From positions 234,959 to 298,958 of the forward strand of contig JXCB02000027.1 in the NCBI GenBank assembly GCA_000828075.3: 64,000 nucleotides of DNA, given 5' to 3'. Source of the stretch: Tolypothrix campylonemoides VB511288 (GTDB lineage: Bacteria; Cyanobacteriota; Cyanobacteriia; Cyanobacteriales; Nostocaceae). A program made the position numbers and the translations under genes. Shown here in pieces: positions 9,358-18,800 of this stretch; the stretch's first letter is position 1; each line of letters opens with the position of its first letter. The notes beneath the pieces are model-generated. The model was not told where the DNA came from. It worked only from the letters and a program-made list of their open reading frames with translations, and made no database searches.

Positions 9358-11536
9358 TTTATGATAGTGGGAGAATAAAGTCCATCAAACTAAAAATTAG
9401 GAGTGTTGGAAGGGTGTAGAGGTTAGAGAAAAAACATCAATACACCCCAATAGTGTTTGGTTAAACGTCAAAGGTTAAGGGGGAAAGGGCGAAAAACTTA
9501 TTTTTTTCCCTTTCACCTTTTTTGTTTGCCCCTTAAACGAACCATATTGCCCTATATCCCTGACTCAGTCTAAGTAGATAACCCTAGGTGTAAGTCATGA
9601 AGAGGCAAAGGAGCCGCCGAAGCCTGCTCCCTATCCCCTTTCCTCCCTGCTTCTTGTGGTCATATTACTGCTGCTAAAGTGTTTATTTTAAAAAAACTAA
9701 ACAAAAAATTTATTTTTCAGCTTTAAAACTTTAAACCTATAAAACAAATAAAAGAGTCATGTGCTATCAGAGCATTATTTAGCTCAAATGTGGGAAAAAA
9801 TACATTATGAGCAGTACTTTAAATTTTGTTAGCAAAACTTTAGTGTATTCGTAGTAGATTTGTCTTTATAGTGAACACTAGTCTAGACTCAGTACGTAAT
9901 ACTCAAATCAATATTGGCACTCTAAAGCTGACACAATTTCATCTTCAATTTCCCTTAAAGTTATCGCAATAGAATTGAGAAATTCCAGAACTTTGGGCTA
10001 AGGCTGATGGAGACAAAAAGTGACATGAATAGCAGATTTGACGAAATTTATTCAAAATTCTCTTTTCTTCCTATCTCTGTTTATATCTCTTCTTGGGCTT
10101 CTGCGCAAGGATTAATATCTGCTAATAAATGCAAATTGCATATATGACCAGTTAGTCAGTAATCACTAACTCTAATTGAGATGGCAATACATTACCTCGA
10201 ACTCATTTACAATTTTCATGTCAATTTAAAATCTTACTAAATATAAATTTTTGGTAATTTTCTTTTTTTGAAATCTTTAAAAAATATTTTCAAAATTTTA
10301 TGAGTACTTTAAAATATTTCTTACTTAAAGTAAAATTTATGTTGAATATAAAAATGATAAAAAATGAGTAAAGACTAAAAAATCTTTGGAGAAGGATATA
10401 CAATGTAATCAGTTAAATGTTTCATTGATGCAGTATTATGGCAATAAATTAAAGTTGTTACAAAAGCTTGAGTTGATAAAATCAACCATTTAAAAAATGA
10501 AGTAAACAACGATAGTGTTGGATGTTAAAGCTGCTGTGGTTTCAATGCTATTTACAGAATCTCCAATTTGATGCTGATGAGATAGAAAGGAACTATAGCC
10601 TAAATTTAACCAAGCTATCACTACAAGCATGGTGAGAAAAAACAACCCGTAAATTAATCTAAATATTACGGAATGTTAATAAAAAGTCTGGAACAAAACT
10701 GAAGCTATGCTATCAGTCGAAGCTCAGCGACATTGCATGAATCCATAGCTCATGAATCTGTGGGAGATTGCAGTGTATTCTTAGAATTCCCAGACAGCTT
10801 TGGATATGTACAGCTGCCAAAGCGCTTCTAACCTCTTTTTCTGGGTGATGACATTAGCTTTTGAAGGTGATCTCCCTTATGAACAGGGGTTGGAACTCGT
10901 AGCTATTCAGGTGACTACCAATCAGTTGCCAAATATGGAATAGTGTAGAAGTGGGGGCGATAAGAAGAAAATGCACAAGTCTTGAGCTCAAATTTATCAA
11001 CTTTGTGGCACTTTCATGACACCAGCCAAATGTTCACAAAACAGATTTCGTCTTGCGAGCAGTTGCTTGTTGGTGCCTACTTTAAAGTCTTTGGAAACCA
11101 CTTGTAGATGCCACGGTCAGGTGCATAAAAGGTAGCTGCCAAGTAAGATTATGATTTTATAAGTAGAGTGTTTGGTTAACCTGGGCTGTAAACAAAGTTA
11201 AATGCTCTTGTAACTACCAACATTAAAATTCGTTATTTGGTTGACAGAAGATATCTCAACTAAATTTATAAAATTCATAGTCAGGCTTTATTCATCTTGT
11301 TGCTGAGTTTAATCTCTTAGCAACGAGTGTGCGCTATTTTTCCTGTCACAAGAGCTATTAAAGGAGTTCTCTATTTAGACTTTATTGGAAAATAAAGCAT
11401 ACTTTATCAAAATTGAACAATTTTTTGGTCTTAACCAAATTACTTGTTTCCTGACAAAAACTCTGATAATCTTATCCTTTTCATCTCTAGTTAGTTTCTT
11501 TTGATGATGTTAACAACCAGCAAATAGTACAATCAA
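9358..11536. other. 2.2-kb AT-rich stretch without a recognisable gene
   Basis: I find no open frame of useful length in either direction, no tRNA shape, no CRISPR repeat and no insertion-sequence end. The middle part (about 10190-10400) is very AT-rich, with runs such as TTTTCTTTTTTTGAAATC. There are no HIP1 octamers here, unlike the coding regions around it. It may be decayed mobile DNA, a non-coding RNA locus or a long regulatory region. Confidence 0.6.
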
Positions 11537-11710
11537 ATGACAAATAAGAAATGGGCTGTAAAACGTATCACTGTGAATTTAGCAGCACAGGAGGCGGAAA
11601 AACTGGAAAAGTATTGTGGGCAGACGGGTAGACCAGCAACGGATGTCATCCGGGAACTGATCCGAGGGCTGTCACTCTCCTCCGAGGAGGCTAAAGAAGC
11701 AAGTCGCTAA
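11537..11710 (+). CDS. 57-residue ribbon-helix-helix (CopG-like) protein
   Basis: A small complete frame from ATG 11537 to TAA 11710. The product begins MTNKKWAVKRITVNLAAQEA and continues with EKLEKYCGQTGRPATDVIRE and LIRGLSLSSEEAKEASR. This is the strand-helix-helix layout of CopG/Arc-type repressors: a basic strand (KRITVNL), helix A (AAQEAEKLEKYCGQTG), a turn with RPATDV, and helix B (IRELIRGL). It is probably a DNA-binding dimer. It lies 164 bases upstream of crtQ on the same strand and could be autoregulatory or an orphan antitoxin; no toxin frame is next to it. Confidence 0.75.
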   Translation: MTNKKWAVKRITVNLAAQEAEKLEKYCGQTGRPATDVIRELIRGLSLSSEEAKEASR

Positions 11711-11874
11711 GGAGACAGTCTAGAGTTGAGAGTCTCAAGTCAACAATCCAAAGGTTTTTGACAACCGACTAACAACGACCGACTATGACCTCCTCACACA
11801 TAACTTGGTATAAGTGGCAAATTCCGACACCAACCCAGTTACAATTTGTAATGAGACTGAAAAGGAAGGACGGA

Positions 11875-13314
11875 ATGCGCGTTGCAATCGTAGGTGCGGG
11901 ACTGGCTGGGCTAGTAACTGCGGTCGATTTATCGGATTCTGGCTGTGAAGTCCACATTTTTGAGTCCCGTCCGTTTGTGGGTGGGAAAGTGGGCAGCTGG
12001 GTTGATGGCGATGGCAACCACATTGAAATGGGGTTGCACGTCTTCTTTGGCAACTACTACCAGATGTTGGAATTGATGAAGAAAGTGGGGGCGTTGGACA
12101 ACCTGCGCCCCAAGGAACATATCCACACCTTCATTAATAAGGGCGGAAAAGTTGGTGCTTTGGATTTTCGCTTTATCATGGGTGCGCCTTTTAATGGATT
12201 AAAAGCATTTTTCACCGCTTCCCAACTTTCGTTGCTGGATAAGTTGCAAAATGCAGTAGCATTAGGAACTAGCCCGATAGTACGCGGCTTAGTAGACTTT
12301 GAGGGCGCGATGAAAAATATTCGTGACTTGGATAAAGTCAGCTTTGCCGATTGGTTTCGCAGTCATGGGGGTAATAATGGTAGCATCAAGCGGATGTGGA
12401 ACCCCATCGCCTACGCCCTCGGTTTTATCGATTGCGAACATATTTCTGCCCGTTGTATGCTAACAGTCTTTCAGTTATTCGCAGTCAGAACCGAAGCGTC
12501 GAAACTGCGAATGCTGGAAGGTTCCCCTTATGAGTACCTGCACAAGCCTATCTTGGAGTATCTCGAAGCTAGGGGGACAAAAGTTTACACTCGTCGCAGA
12601 GTGCGAGAAATACAGTTTACTGAGGAGGCAGACCAAACGCGTGTTACTGGAATGGTAGTGGCTGATGGTGATACAGAAGAACTGATCACAGCTGATGCCT
12701 ATGTCGCTGCTTGTGATGTTCCAGGAATTCAGCGTTTGTTACCTCAAGAATGGCGCAAGTGGTCGGAGTTTGAGAATATATATAAATTGGAATGTGTGCC
12801 AGTGGCAACAGTACAGTTGCGGTTTGATGGCTGGGTTACGGAACTGCATGATGCCAAAGAGCGCAAACAACTCAATCATGCAGCAGGAATTGATAATTTG
12901 CTTTATACTGCTGATGCTGACTTTTCCTGTTTTTCTGATTTGGCATTGACAAGCCCTGGAGATTATTACAGGGAAGGGCAAGGTTCACTATTGCAGGCAG
13001 TTCTGACACCAGGAGATCCGTTTATTAAGCAAAGTAATGAGGCGATCGCCCAACACGTCCTTAAGCAAGTGCATGAGTTGTTTCCCTCCTCGCGAGAACT
13101 CAACATGACTTGGTACAGTGTGGTCAAACTTGCTCAGTCTTTGTATAGAGAAGCACCAGGAGTTGATATTTATCGTCCTCAGCAAAAGACGCCAATTTCT
13201 AATTTCTTCCTAGCGGGTAGTTATACGCAGCAGGATTACATCGATAGTATGGAGGGGGCAACAATTTCGGGAAGGCGTGCAGCGAAGGCGATTTTGGAGA
13301 ATCTAAAGAAATGA
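11875..13314 (+). CDS. crtQ: Zeta-carotene desaturase
   Basis: A 479-residue FAD-dependent desaturase that converts 9,9'-di-cis-zeta-carotene to lycopene isomers by way of neurosporene, at the membrane. Seen: the dinucleotide-binding motif [11 protein letters not shown] at the N-terminus, [20 protein letters not shown], the plant/cyanobacterial ZDS-like stretch [14 protein letters not shown], and the C-terminal FAD/carotenoid motif [20 protein letters not shown] chose ATG 11875, preceded by AAGGAAGG, because it gives the family's usual length; an in-frame ATG at 11785 would add 30 non-conserved residues. The SRPBCC gene follows 37 bases later, an arrangement also known in Synechocystis (slr0940-slr0941). 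Confidence 0.95.
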   Translation: MRVAIVGAGLAGLVTAVDLSDSGCEVHIFESRPFVGGKVGSWVDGDGNHIEMGLHVFFGNYYQMLELMKKVGALDNLRPKEHIHTFINKGGKVGALDFRFIMGAPFNGLKAFFTASQLSLLDKLQNAVALGTSPIVRGLVDFEGAMKNIRDLDKVSFADWFRSHGGNNGSIKRMWNPIAYALGFIDCEHISARCMLTVFQLFAVRTEASKLRMLEGSPYEYLHKPILEYLEARGTKVYTRRRVREIQFTEEADQTRVTGMVVADGDTEELITADAYVAACDVPGIQRLLPQEWRKWSEFENIYKLECVPVATVQLRFDGWVTELHDAKERKQLNHAAGIDNLLYTADADFSCFSDLALTSPGDYYREGQGSLLQAVLTPGDPFIKQSNEAIAQHVLKQVHELFPSSRELNMTWYSVVKLAQSLYREAPGVDIYRPQQKTPISNFFLAGSYTQQDYIDSMEGATISGRRAAKAILENLKK

Positions 13315-13351
13315 ACCGCCAAGGCGCTAAGGACGCCAAGGAATAACAAAT

Positions 13352-13804
13352 ATGGCTGATTGGTTGGAACATAGTGTGCAGGTTGAGGTAGAGGCTCCTA
13401 TAGAGTTAGTATGGAGTCTGTGGGCTGATTTGGAGCAAATGCCCCGCTGGATGAAGTGGATTGATTCAGTGACGGTTCCAAAGGATAATCCAGAGATATC
13501 TTTGTGGAAGCTGAATACTGGCGGTTTGGAGTTTACTTGGAAATCCCGCATTCTCAAAGTTGTTCCCAACCAAATCATTCAATGGGAATCTGTGGATGGT
13601 TTGCCAAATCAGGGAGCAGTGCGTTTTTATGATCGCCATGGCAGTAGTATTGTTAAACTTAGCGTTGCCTATGCTATCCCCGGTATCATAGGAAAAATTA
13701 TGGATAATTTATTTTTGGGGAGGGCGGTGGAATCAACTCTCAAGGGTAATATGGAAAGGTTTCGAGAATATGCTCTTAAGATAAAAGCAAATTCACCCCA
13801 GTAG
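13352..13804 (+). CDS. SRPBCC (cyclase/dehydrase-like) protein in the crtQ operon
   Basis: A 150-residue START-like/SRPBCC protein. Such folds enclose hydrophobic ligands. The opening pattern HSVQVEVEAPIELVWSLWAD, followed by LEQMPRWMKWI, is the standard helix-grip entry, and the C-terminal long helix (VESTLKGNMERFREYALK) closes the cavity. It lies 37 bases downstream of crtQ on the same strand, and a strong hairpin follows, so the pair is probably one transcript. A role in carotenoid handling or in supporting the desaturase is an inference from position. The intervening bases carry a small GCCAAGGCGCTAAGG repeat. Confidence 0.88.
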   Translation: MADWLEHSVQVEVEAPIELVWSLWADLEQMPRWMKWIDSVTVPKDNPEISLWKLNTGGLEFTWKSRILKVVPNQIIQWESVDGLPNQGAVRFYDRHGSSIVKLSVAYAIPGIIGKIMDNLFLGRAVESTLKGNMERFREYALKIKANSPQ

Positions 13805-13847
13805 CCATATTTAAAACTCAAAAAAATTTAAGTTTGTGCATAATTTG

Positions 13848-13894
13848 CCCCTTGTGCTGAGTTAAATCAATGAGAAGACTCAAAGCACAAGGGG
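13848..13894 (+). terminator. Hairpin terminator of the crtQ operon
   Basis: 11-bp perfect inverted repeat CCCCTTGTGCT / AGCACAAGGGG with further pairing (GAGT/ACTC) inside the 25-base loop, 43 bases after the SRPBCC stop codon. It is followed by TTAATTTATG, so the T-tract is weak. Confidence 0.6.
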
Positions 13895-14187
13895 TTAATT
13901 TATGGATGCGTAAATAGTTATTTTTATATCGGCAGGTTCAGAAACTGACATATTGTACTGCACCAAGAAAAATTGATGTTATTCCAATACTAAGTACGAA
14001 GCCTGAAGCCCTTATTTTAGGGATAAAAGCCAAGAAAAGATATGTAACTTGATTGAGCTGCTTTTGACTAAACTCAGGTTTCTACGGATAGGTGCAAGAT
14101 CTGAGGAAAAACTAATAGTAGCTAATTGTAACAATCATTCATTATTTAATTTAACGCAAGACAAATGAAAATTATTTACATTTTTGT

Positions 14188-14847
14188 ATGGATATAGATA
14201 AGCAACTGCTGGAGATAGTTCGAGAAGTTCAGCAATATTCTATTGCAACTACTTATAATTCAGACATAGAAACTAAACTCAGGAAAAGAGCAAGGAACAA
14301 AGCATTAACAAAACTAATTGATGCTATTCAAAAGTCTGGTAAACTTTTCTGCCGTGGAAAATCTGATTTTCCTACAGAAGTTTATACTGAATCACTTCAA
14401 GAAACTTGGTTGTATATCTGTCGAAATATTCACAAATATCACCCGGAAGAAGGTAAGGTGATGACTTGGGTTAATTTTATTTTTGACAAGAAATTTAAGA
14501 ATGCAATTAGAAAATACAATCAGGAACAGCAAAATAAGTCATTAGATGTCGTGGTAAAGGAAGGAATAATCTTAAAAGAAACTCTTGGTTCTCCTGATGT
14601 CGTTTTTCCTGAATATGAAGAATTACGTCAGTTTCTTGTAGAAGATATTGATGGAGTTTTCAAAAGCAGGTACATACAAGGACATCCAGAGGCAAATTTT
14701 CAAGAAATTGCATTACGCCGAATAGATGGACAATCTTGGCAAGTGATGTCACAAGAGTGGGGCATTTCTATACCAACTCTCTCCTGCTTCTATCAACGAG
14801 CTATAAAGCATTTTCTCACAAAGTTTAAAGAATATTTTGAAAAATAG
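14188..14847 (+). CDS. Sigma-70-like protein, first gene of the DUF1822-CHAT cassette
   Basis: A 219-residue protein with the layout of a reduced sigma-70 family factor. A region-2-like helical block (about residues 60-115) contains TESLQETWLYICRNIHKYHP then EEGKVMTWVNFIFDKKF. An acidic linker follows, then a C-terminal region-4-like helix-turn-helix (about residues 172-210, IDGQSWQVMSQEWGISIPTL). Such factors normally bind core RNA polymerase and recognise promoters; whether this one does is unproven because the promoter-melting residues are not obvious. ATG 14188 has no clear ribosome-binding site. The next gene's AGGAG overlaps this gene's stop codon, which suggests translational coupling. 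Confidence 0.75.
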   Translation: MDIDKQLLEIVREVQQYSIATTYNSDIETKLRKRARNKALTKLIDAIQKSGKLFCRGKSDFPTEVYTESLQETWLYICRNIHKYHPEEGKVMTWVNFIFDKKFKNAIRKYNQEQQNKSLDVVVKEGIILKETLGSPDVVFPEYEELRQFLVEDIDGVFKSRYIQGHPEANFQEIALRRIDGQSWQVMSQEWGISIPTLSCFYQRAIKHFLTKFKEYFEK

Positions 14848-14860
14848 GAGTTCATGAACT

Positions 14861-15787
14861 ATGAGTAACTTAATAAAATCTGCAACATTTACAGTTCCTT
14901 TGACCGCAGATGCTTATCAATTGGCTCAACAATTCAGTTGTGGTCAAAAAGATAGCCAAAAAGCACAGCAAATACGCCTCAATACTTTGGCAGTATACGC
15001 GGTGAATTTCTACTGCAAGTGTATGGATGTGGAGACGGAACTAGACAAAAGTGACAGTTGGAATTCCGCCTCACGAATACTGATGAATGTGGCTGATTTA
15101 CAAATAAAAGATGTTGGGAAGTTAGAGTGCCTTACAGTGCTGCCAGATGCCAAAGAATGTTATGTACCACCAGATGTTTGGGATAAATGCATTGGTTATG
15201 TCGTAGTGCAAATTGATGAAATTTGCCACGAAGCAACACTCTTAGGATTTGTCAAAAAAGTAACAAATGAAGCTTTACCCCTATGCCAATTAGGTTCTCT
15301 TGAAGATTTAATTGATTGTTTAGAACCTTTGTCAAATGACATTCTTGAACCACAACATAAATTTGTACGTCTAAGTGAATGGTTCGATGGGTTGTTTTAT
15401 GGTGGATGGCAACGAAAACCAAAATTTGCTCCTATTTCTCTTTCCCTGCGCAACGCTGACTTACCAGAAGTTAACGCTGCTAAGGTAATGAGATTAAGCG
15501 TACAGATGTCTGAACGCACCGTTACTTTAATGATTAGGCAGCGAAAACTTTCGGAAAAAGAAATCAATATTTGCCTACGTCTTTATCCAGGTAACAATTC
15601 CTCTCATTTGCCAGATGGAGTGAAATTGATTGTTCTTGATGAATTTGGTGAACCAATTCCTTCTTTGGAAGTTGAAGCAAAAGCAGATAGTTGGTTACAG
15701 CTTCAATTTACAGGTTCTCTTGGAGATAAATTTAGCATCAGAATTCATTTGGCGTCAGACTGTATCACTGAAACTTTCGTCATTTAA
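14861..15787 (+). CDS. DUF1822 family protein
   Basis: A 308-residue protein that I recognise as DUF1822, a family almost confined to cyanobacteria with no known biochemical role. The N-terminal part (MSNLIKSATFTVPLTADAYQ, then LNTLAVYAVNFYCKCMDVET) is the family's conserved block, followed by a beta-rich middle (YVVVQIDEICHEATLLGFVK) and a C-terminal part that may form a beta sandwich (residues about 210-308). No membrane helix or catalytic motif is visible. AGGAG at 14846-14850 overlaps the preceding stop codon, so translation is probably coupled to the sigma-like gene. The CHAT-STAND-WD40 gene starts 49 bases downstream. From context it may be a regulator or substrate of that protease. Confidence 0.85.
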   Translation: MSNLIKSATFTVPLTADAYQLAQQFSCGQKDSQKAQQIRLNTLAVYAVNFYCKCMDVETELDKSDSWNSASRILMNVADLQIKDVGKLECLTVLPDAKECYVPPDVWDKCIGYVVVQIDEICHEATLLGFVKKVTNEALPLCQLGSLEDLIDCLEPLSNDILEPQHKFVRLSEWFDGLFYGGWQRKPKFAPISLSLRNADLPEVNAAKVMRLSVQMSERTVTLMIRQRKLSEKEINICLRLYPGNNSSHLPDGVKLIVLDEFGEPIPSLEVEAKADSWLQLQFTGSLGDKFSIRIHLASDCITETFVI

Positions 15788-15836
15788 TTTGCTTCTTGCT
15801 TACCACATACTGGAAAACTATTAGCGTAAACCTGTT

Positions 15837-18800
15837 ATGGATAAAGTCGTTACCCTCCATTTCGTAGATGGGGATTTTCAGCAAGGTTTTATCGTCACCC
15901 TTCAAATAGTTTCTGATGGTGCATTGATAGCTGAAATCAAAGGAAAGCTGCCTCCATGCCCGGAATTGCCCGAATACTATAAAACATGGCAACAAGCTTA
16001 CTACTCTGCATATTCACGCGCTATTACACCACAACCAGGAATTATCCGTGCTTCTATCTATTTAGATCCAACAGTGGGCGCTTCTGAGGATTTGCGGCTT
16101 AAACTTAATGCTTGGCTCAACCATTCCCAGGAATTTAGCGTTATTCGAGAAAGATTGAAAGAAAATTTACGCCGTGACGACATTATTCGGGTTATCTTGC
16201 AAGCAGAAGACCCTATATTACGAAAGCTTCCTTGGCAGTTATGGAAGTTCTTTGAGCGTTATCCTAATGCTGAATTGGCTTTAAGTACACCAAGTTTTGA
16301 AGAACCTCTTACAGTAACTCCCAGAAACAAAGTTCGTATCTTAGCTATTCTTGGTAATAGTAAGGGGATTGATATCAACACAGACCGCCGATTACTACAA
16401 GAAAAGTTAGGCAACACTGAAATTGTCTTTCTGGTGGAACCATCTCGCCAAGAATTAAACGACCAACTGTGGGATGACAAAGGATGGGATATTCTGTTTT
16501 TTGCCGGACATGGTAAAAGTGACGGGGAAACAGGCATCATTCACATCAATCGTTTAGACAGTGTCACTATTCAGCAGTTAAACAAAGCCCTGACAAAAGC
16601 GATACAACGAGGCTTGCGCTTGGCAATTTTCAACTCCTGTGATGGCTTAGGATTAGCACGCCAGTTATCTGATTTGCAAATGCCGCAAGTCATAGTCATG
16701 CGCGAACCAGTCCCTGATAGAGTTGCACAGGAATTTCTCAAGTACTTTCTGGATGCCTTTGCCAGTGGACAGCCTTTATATTTAGCAGTGCGACAAGCGC
16801 GGGAACGCCTCCAAGGGATAGAGAATGAATTTCCTTGTGCAAGTTGGTTGCCTGTTCTTTGCCAGAACCCAGCAGCAAAACCTCTGAATTGGATCGATTT
16901 AGGGAGTATTTCTCATTGTCCTTATAAAGGATTATCAGCTTTTCGTCAGGAGGATAAGTTAGTCTTTTTTGGGCGGCAAGCTTTTACACAACGGTTACTA
17001 GAAGCAGTGAGAAATAAACCACTCGTAGCGGTGGTTGGACCAAGTGGTAGGGGTAAATCTTCGGTGGTGTTTGCGGGACTCGTTCCCTATCTACAGGAGG
17101 AAGACAATTGGCAAATTGCTCATTTCCGCCCTGGTCAGCGTCCCTTTGATGCTTTGGCTGCGGCGCTTCTTGGTCTAGTATCAACTCAAGATGACCCTAG
17201 CTCGTTACAAACCCCTCATGTTCTGGGGGGTTCAACATATTCAGCAGGTGTTGGTCATGAGGGTCAACAAGAGCCAGAACAACTTGAGCGCCTCTGTCAA
17301 ATTCAGGCATTGGCAACACAGCTACGCTTAAGCAAAGATGGCTTAACAGAATTTATCAGTAGCATACAAAGCCATCCAACACTCCCTACTCCCCAGTTAA
17401 TTGTTTTAATCGCTGACCAATTTGAGGAACTCTACACTCTTTGCACAAATTTTGAGGAACGGGAGAGATTTTTAGATTGCTTGTTGAATGCAGTATCCGA
17501 TACGCCATCTTTCAAACTGGTACTGACACTGCGCTCTGACTTTTATGGTTATGCTCAGTCTTACCGTCCCTTTAATGATGCACTGGAGGATAATTGTCTC
17601 AACTTAGGACCGATGAATGAGCAGGAATTACGGGAAGCCATCGCCCGTCCTGCTCAATTATGCGGTGTCACATTAGAGGCAGGATTGGTAAAGCGTATTC
17701 TTAATGATGTTGGTCAAAGACCAAACAGGCAAGAAAACGACTCACCACAAAAATCTCCACCAGACAAACTGCCTTTGCTGGAATTTGCACTTAAACAGCT
17801 TTGGGCAGAAGCCACAAAACACGGAACACGTCAATTGACAAACGAGGCTTATGATAAAATCGGCGGTATCGAAAAGGCGTTGGGCAAATATGCTGAAGAC
17901 GTTTACCGCCGTCTACTTTGGGCAGAAGCCACAAAACGCGTAACACGTCAACTAACAAACGACGCTTATGATCAAATCGGCGGCATCGAAAGGGCGTTGG
18001 GGCTATATGCTGAAGACGTTTACCGCCGTCTACGTGAAGAATATAAGTTACAAAAAAGACAAATAAAGCGAATTTTCACACAACTTGTGCGTCCAGGGGA
18101 AACAACAGCGACAGAACATACCCGTCGTTTAGCCACACGCCGAGAGTTGGGAGAAGAAAACTGGGAATTAGTGAACCGCCTTAACAATGAAGATGTGCGG
18201 CTGGTAGTGATTGGTCATGACGAGGCTACCAATGAAGAGACAGTAGAGGTTGTACATGAAGCTTTGATTCGGGGTTGGGAACGCTTAAAAAAGTGGGTGA
18301 ACAGCGACCGCGACTTTCTAACTTGGCAAGAACGGTTACGAAAGGACATGCGTGACTGGGAGAATGGAGGTAATAAGAAAGATGATTTGTTGCGTGGTAC
18401 GTCGTTAGACCTAGCTAAAGGTTGGTTGGAAAAACGTCCGGAGGATATCAGTGCGGCTGAACGGCTGTTTATTGAGGAGGGGTTGGAGTTACGCGATCGC
18501 CAGCGCCAAAAAGAAGAAAGAGACAGACAGCGAGAGTTAGAAGCCGCACGCAAACTTCGCAAATTAGCTATTATCGCCATTATTGCTACCGTACTTATGA
18601 GTGTGACGGCTTATTTCGCCTTAAGCCAATCTGAAAATTTCAAAATTCGAGCTGAAAGCGCGAATGCCAGTGCGACTTTGGAACTTGACGGCTTAACAGC
18701 AAGCTTAAAGGTAGGTAAAGAACTGGAAAAATTGCAACATTCAGGCAGGGCAGAAGATAGCACTGGGATCGAGGTGTTAAAGGAATTGCAACAGGTGGTT

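Noticed and set aside
10025-10150. 39-codon plus-strand frame in the gene-poor stretch
   Set aside because: No ribosome-binding site, no domain pattern and AT-driven composition; length is within chance.
11785-11874. Upstream extension of crtQ with a CTCCTCACAC motif resembling the Yfr1 core
   Set aside because: Yfr1 needs flanking hairpins, which are not present. The 30 extra residues do not fit the desaturase family.
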